From an uncultured Gemmatimonadota bacterium (GTDB taxonomy: Bacteria; Gemmatimonadota; Gemmatimonadetes; Gemmatimonadales; Gemmatimonadaceae), in the NCBI GenBank assembly GCA_903894655.1, contig CAITQY010000772.1, positions 1 to 8,005 on the forward strand: a stretch of DNA of 8,005 nucleotides, given 5' to 3'. Both the position numbers and the translations under genes were made by a program. Shown in pieces: positions 5,702 to 8,005 of the stretch. The first letter of the stretch is position 1; each line of letters starts with the position of its first letter. A model generated the notes under the pieces. The model saw nothing but the letters and a program-made list of their open reading frames with translations, ran no database searches and was not told the origin of the DNA.

Positions 5702-7020
5702 CGGACGGCGGCGCGCTGCGCCGCGTTCTCGGTCCGGGTACGCTCGCGCTTATCTTCGCGAACGGCACCATCGGCGCCGGTATCTTTGCACTGCCCGGGC
5801 TCGTAGCTGGCACCTTGGGCAACGCCACCGGGCTCGGCTACGCGATCTGTGCCGTGCTGGTGATGCTGATCTTTCTCTGCTTTGCCGAAGCCGGGAGTCG
5901 TGTCCATGGTAGCGGCGGGGCGTACGCGTACGTGGGCACGGCCTTCGGCCCCTTCGCCGGATTCATCGCCGCCAATCTGGTCTGGTTCGGATTTTCCGCC
6001 TGTGCCAATGCGGCGCTCGCCGATGTCCTCATCAGCGCCCTGGCCACGTCCGTGCCGGCGCTCGCGCAGCCGATCCCGCGCGCGATCGCCTTGATCTCAC
6101 TGTTCGGATTCACGGCCGCCGTGAACATCGTGGGCGTGAAGACCGGCGCCCGCGTCGTCGTCGGGCTGACGGTCCTCAAACTGCTGCCGCTGGTGCTGTT
6201 GCTCGTGGTCGGCATCCCGCACATCGAGTGGTCGCACCTCGTGCCGACCAGCATCCCCGACGCGTCCACGCTGGGCAGCGGGGTGCTGCTGCTGATGTTC
6301 GCGTTCGTGGGCGGCGAAGCCTCGTTGGGGGCCAGCGGCGAGCTGCGCAACCCCAGTCGAACGGTACCCCTCGGACTGCTGATGGGCGTCGCCACCGTGG
6401 TCGGCCTGTACTTCGGGCTGCAGCTGGTGGCCGAGGGGGTGCTCGGCGCCAATCTACCGCGTGAGACCGTGTCACCACTGTCGGCCGCCGCCGGCCAGCT
6501 GATGGGCCCGTGGGGGCGCACGATGCTGCTGGGGGCGGTCTCGCTGTCCATCTTCGCCAATCTGAATGGCGACCTGCTGCTGTCGCCGCGCTGCCTGTAC
6601 GCGGCTGCCAAGGACGGTTTGCTCCCGGCGCCGTTGGCCCGAGTGCACCCGCGGTTCCAGACGCCTCACACGGCGATTTTAGTGTTTGCGGTAATTTGCT
6701 GCGCCCTCGCCGTCCTGGGCGCGTTCAAGCCGCTGGCGATTCTGGGCACGTCGTCGCTCCTGCTGGTGGACGTCTTCGTCTGTCTGGCCGTGTTGCGACT
6801 GCGGCAGCGCGGCGTGCAGACGGCTGACGCTCCGTTCGTCATCCCTGGAGGACCGTTCGTCCCGATTCTTGGGGCCACGGTGTGCGTCTGGGTGCTCACC
6901 AACCTGACCCGGGAGGAGCTGCTTGGGCTTAGCGCGCTCGTCTTCTTCTCCGGTGGCCTCTACCTGCGCGTCCTGCGCGCCCGTCAGTTCAAGGCGGCCC
7001 GGGCGGCGCGGTCCTCTTGA
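5698..7020 (+). CDS. APC-superfamily amino acid permease, 12 TM
   Basis: This 440-residue, strongly hydrophobic protein has about twelve predicted membrane segments, roughly at 14-34, 44-64, 85-110, 126-146, 150-173, 192-212, 224-247, 274-294, 325-343, 345-366, 386-402 and 407-426. TM1 holds the broken-helix substrate motif GTIGAGIFALPG (23-34). FAEAGSRVHGSGGAYAYV (62-79) is the conserved region after TM2. FAFVGGEASLGASGELRNPSRTVP (201-224) is the TM6 unwound region and the loop after it, and RCLYAAAKDGLLP (298-310) is the loop after TM8. These are hallmarks of APC-family amino acid/polyamine transporters in the inner membrane. Substrate specificity cannot be assigned. The ATG lies inside the ATGA overlap with the amidohydrolase stop, and GAAAGGG 5 nt upstream can serve as SD, so translation is probably coupled. 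The context suggests that it imports the amino acid released by the two exported enzymes. The C-terminus is Arg/Ala-rich and cytoplasmic. Confidence 0.93.
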   Translation: MTDGGALRRVLGPGTLALIFANGTIGAGIFALPGLVAGTLGNATGLGYAICAVLVMLIFLCFAEAGSRVHGSGGAYAYVGTAFGPFAGFIAANLVWFGFSACANAALADVLISALATSVPALAQPIPRAIALISLFGFTAAVNIVGVKTGARVVVGLTVLKLLPLVLLLVVGIPHIEWSHLVPTSIPDASTLGSGVLLLMFAFVGGEASLGASGELRNPSRTVPLGLLMGVATVVGLYFGLQLVAEGVLGANLPRETVSPLSAAAGQLMGPWGRTMLLGAVSLSIFANLNGDLLLSPRCLYAAAKDGLLPAPLARVHPRFQTPHTAILVFAVICCALAVLGAFKPLAILGTSSLLLVDVFVCLAVLRLRQRGVQTADAPFVIPGGPFVPILGATVCVWVLTNLTREELLGLSALVFFSGGLYLRVLRARQFKAARAARSS

Positions 7021-7099
7021 TTCGCCATCGGGCGTCAACGGTGCGATATTCAGGAGACCGCTCCGTTTTATCTGCTATTCACGCACAAGGACTTCACGA

Positions 7100-7504
7100 A
7101 TGCGACACGCCCTGCGCTACGCCGGTAATTTCGAAAAGAACTTCATGAATCTGACCACCGCTTCGACGACGTTCGAAGGCAGTGATGGCCAGCAGCACGA
7201 GTATGCGCCGTGGCCGGACGGGGTGAACGGCCTGCGCATTGCGTTCATGGAAAAGGCCGGTAAGAAGTTCGTGGCCGTGCGCATCGCTGACGACACCAGC
7301 GACGTCGTGCTGCGCAACGAGATGGTGTTGGTGCCGGGCGAGCATTTCGGCTTCGGCGTGCACCTGAGTGGCTCCGCTACGGTGGTCGAGGACAACCTCG
7401 CCATCATGAAGCTGCTCGAGGATGCCACCAAGAAGAACGTGGATCACAGCGACGAGCTGCTGCAGATTCGCGCGCGTTTCAAGGCCGCGAACACCAAGAA
7501 CTAG
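7100..7504 (+). CDS. Uncharacterised small protein (134 aa)
   Basis: I do not recognise a family. The 134-residue protein is soluble, acidic to neutral, with no signal peptide or membrane segment. The middle (about residues 35-100) alternates hydrophobic and charged residues in a beta-rich pattern (GLRIAFMEKAGKKFVAVRIA, then VVLRNEMVLVPGEHFGFGVHL). The end is helical and basic (NLAIMKLLEDATKK and onward to FKAANTKN). The ATG at 7100 is chosen because AAGGA lies 8 nt upstream. The open frame extends further upstream into the permease gene, but that part reads as low-complexity shadow sequence. Another possible start is the Met at 7145 (MNLTTASTTFEG), which has a weak GAAAAGA upstream. Codon use looks normal for this genome. 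The gene starts 79 bp after the permease stop with no clear terminator between, so it may be a fourth cistron or separate. It is followed by a strong hairpin. Confidence 0.8.
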   Translation: MRHALRYAGNFEKNFMNLTTASTTFEGSDGQQHEYAPWPDGVNGLRIAFMEKAGKKFVAVRIADDTSDVVLRNEMVLVPGEHFGFGVHLSGSATVVEDNLAIMKLLEDATKKNVDHSDELLQIRARFKAANTKN

Positions 7505-7510
7505 GCCGAG

Positions 7511-7545
7511 ACGTCGCGGCGATACGTCGCGGCGATACGTCGCGA
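7511..7545. repeat. 13-bp tandem repeat, about 2.7 copies
   Basis: The unit ACGTCGCGGCGAT occurs at 7511-7523 and 7524-7536, followed by a partial copy from 7537 (ACGTCGCG, then diverging). It lies just after the stop codon of the small gene and immediately before the terminator hairpin. CGTCGCGGCG is partly self-complementary. No function is evident. Replication slippage at the 3' end of a gene is the simplest origin. Confidence 0.8.
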
Positions 7546-7550
7546 TCACG

Positions 7551-7592
7551 AACGGGCCGGCTGTACGTCATGTGACGAACAGCCGGCCCGTT
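7551..7592. terminator. Strong hairpin between convergent genes, likely bidirectional terminator
   Basis: Arms 7551-7564 (AACGGGCCGGCTGT) and 7579-7592 are perfect 14-bp complements. Inside, after one A-A mismatch, CGTCA (7566-7570) pairs with TGACG (7573-7577) around a 2-nt loop, giving a nearly continuous 19-bp stem. It sits 47 bp after the plus-strand small gene and 32 bp before the 3' end of the minus-strand amidohydrolase gene. There is no real T-run on either side, so it departs from the E. coli-type intrinsic terminator. The convergent placement and strength still make termination or 3'-end protection the best reading. Confidence 0.75.
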
Positions 7593-7623
7593 GTGCTACG
7601 CCGTACCTCCTATTCCATGCTGC

Positions 7624-8005
7624 TTACTGCTTGTCCCTGCCGTCGTCGCCCTTCGGTGCCACCACCTGCGCGCGCACCGTCGGATACTCGATACCCAATT
7701 GTTCAAGATACGTTTTGAACTTCGTGGGATCGTAGTAGAACTTCTGCAGCTGCGTCTTGTAGCGCGCCATGATGTCGGCGTTCAGGTACGTGGGCGGGGT
7801 GTCCTGGGGACGGATGAACGGCGTGTACTTCGTGTCCTTCGTCTGCACGTTCTTGAAGTAATCCCACGCGTCGGCCACGACCTTCGGCGTCATCATGATG
7901 TCGAGCATCGTGAGCGCCTGCACCTTCGCACCGGCCAACGCGCCCTTGTGTGCGATGGGCGTCGCCATCGAAATGGCATTCGCCCAATTGTGTCCCGGCA
8001 ATCCC
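7624..8005 (-). CDS. AbgB-like M20 amidohydrolase, C-terminal fragment (runs off right edge)
   Basis: Only the last ~126 residues are present; the frame is open to the right edge and ends at TAA (7624-7626). The visible part begins GLPGHNWANAISMATPIAHKGALAGAKVQALTMLDIM. This resembles the C-terminal region of the aminobenzoyl-glutamate hydrolase subunit B (AbgB)/peptidase M20D group, with its GH.W ... A.T.IAHKG signature. An acidic and aromatic tail follows (DAWDYFKN; then RYKTQLQKFYYDP). Such enzymes cleave N-acyl amino acids, for example the amide of p-aminobenzoyl-glutamate. The substrate here is not known and the N-terminal metal motifs lie outside the window. The C-terminus ends in a short charged stretch (KGDDGRDKQ). 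The TTG at 7999-8001 can be read as a start, but it is certainly an internal Leu of a larger gene. Confidence 0.78.
   Translation of the reverse strand, partial: GLPGHNWANAISMATPIAHKGALAGAKVQALTMLDIMMTPKVVADAWDYFKNVQTKDTKYTPFIRPQDTPPTYLNADIMARYKTQLQKFYYDPTKFKTYLEQLGIEYPTVRAQVVAPKGDDGRDKQ

Noticed and set aside
7023..7034. CGCC-ATCG-GGCG hairpin after the permease as a terminator
   Set aside because: It is only a 4-bp stem with no T-run, so it is too weak to support.
6923..7099. Upstream extension of the small gene into the permease
   Set aside because: The extra 59 residues are Ser/Arg/Pro shadow sequence overlapping the permease C-terminus. The ATG at 7100 has a well-placed AAGGA.

Overview
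The window is about two-thirds G+C and densely coding, with short gaps and several overlapping genes. It looks like a chromosomal segment of a free-living, high-GC, diderm-type bacterium. One lipoprotein, two twin-arginine (Tat) signal peptides and the style of the intergenic repeat would fit Gemmatimonadota, but that assignment is an inference from overall character and is not proven. I see no rRNA, tRNA, CRISPR array, insertion sequence or phage gene.

Left part, minus strand (1-2772, read right to left): a lipoprotein of the N-formylglutamate amidohydrolase fold, then a FIST-domain sensor protein, then a PAS-containing signalling protein that overlaps the FIST gene by 11 bp and runs off the left edge. 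The FIST and PAS proteins look like a two-gene sensory module. The hydrolase lies 55 bp upstream and may or may not be co-transcribed.

Centre (2773-3017): a 245-bp divergent intergenic region. It is dominated by a 120-bp imperfect palindrome (2825-2944) whose left arm contains 9-bp tandem repeats. A possible sigma70-like promoter lies next to the right-hand gene, and a possible SD-masking hairpin covers the start of the left-hand gene.

Centre-right, plus strand (3018-7020): a tight three-gene operon. It encodes a Tat-exported class-V aminotransferase-fold PLP enzyme, a Tat-exported M20 amidohydrolase of the N-carbamoyl-amino-acid hydrolase/allantoate amidohydrolase type (2-bp gap), and a 12-TM APC-family amino-acid permease (4-bp ATGA overlap). 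The simplest reading is extracytoplasmic release and remodelling of an N-substituted amino acid followed by uptake.

Right end: a small uncharacterised protein (7100-7504), a 13-bp tandem repeat, and a strong perfect hairpin terminator between convergent genes. Last is the C-terminal end of an AbgB-like M20 amidohydrolase on the minus strand, cut by the window edge. Three unrelated or distantly related amidohydrolases plus an amino-acid permease within 8 kb give the segment an N-acyl amino acid scavenging flavour. No obviously new defence or mobile system is visible. The most notable elements are the palindromic repeat and the exported aminotransferase-amidase-permease operon.
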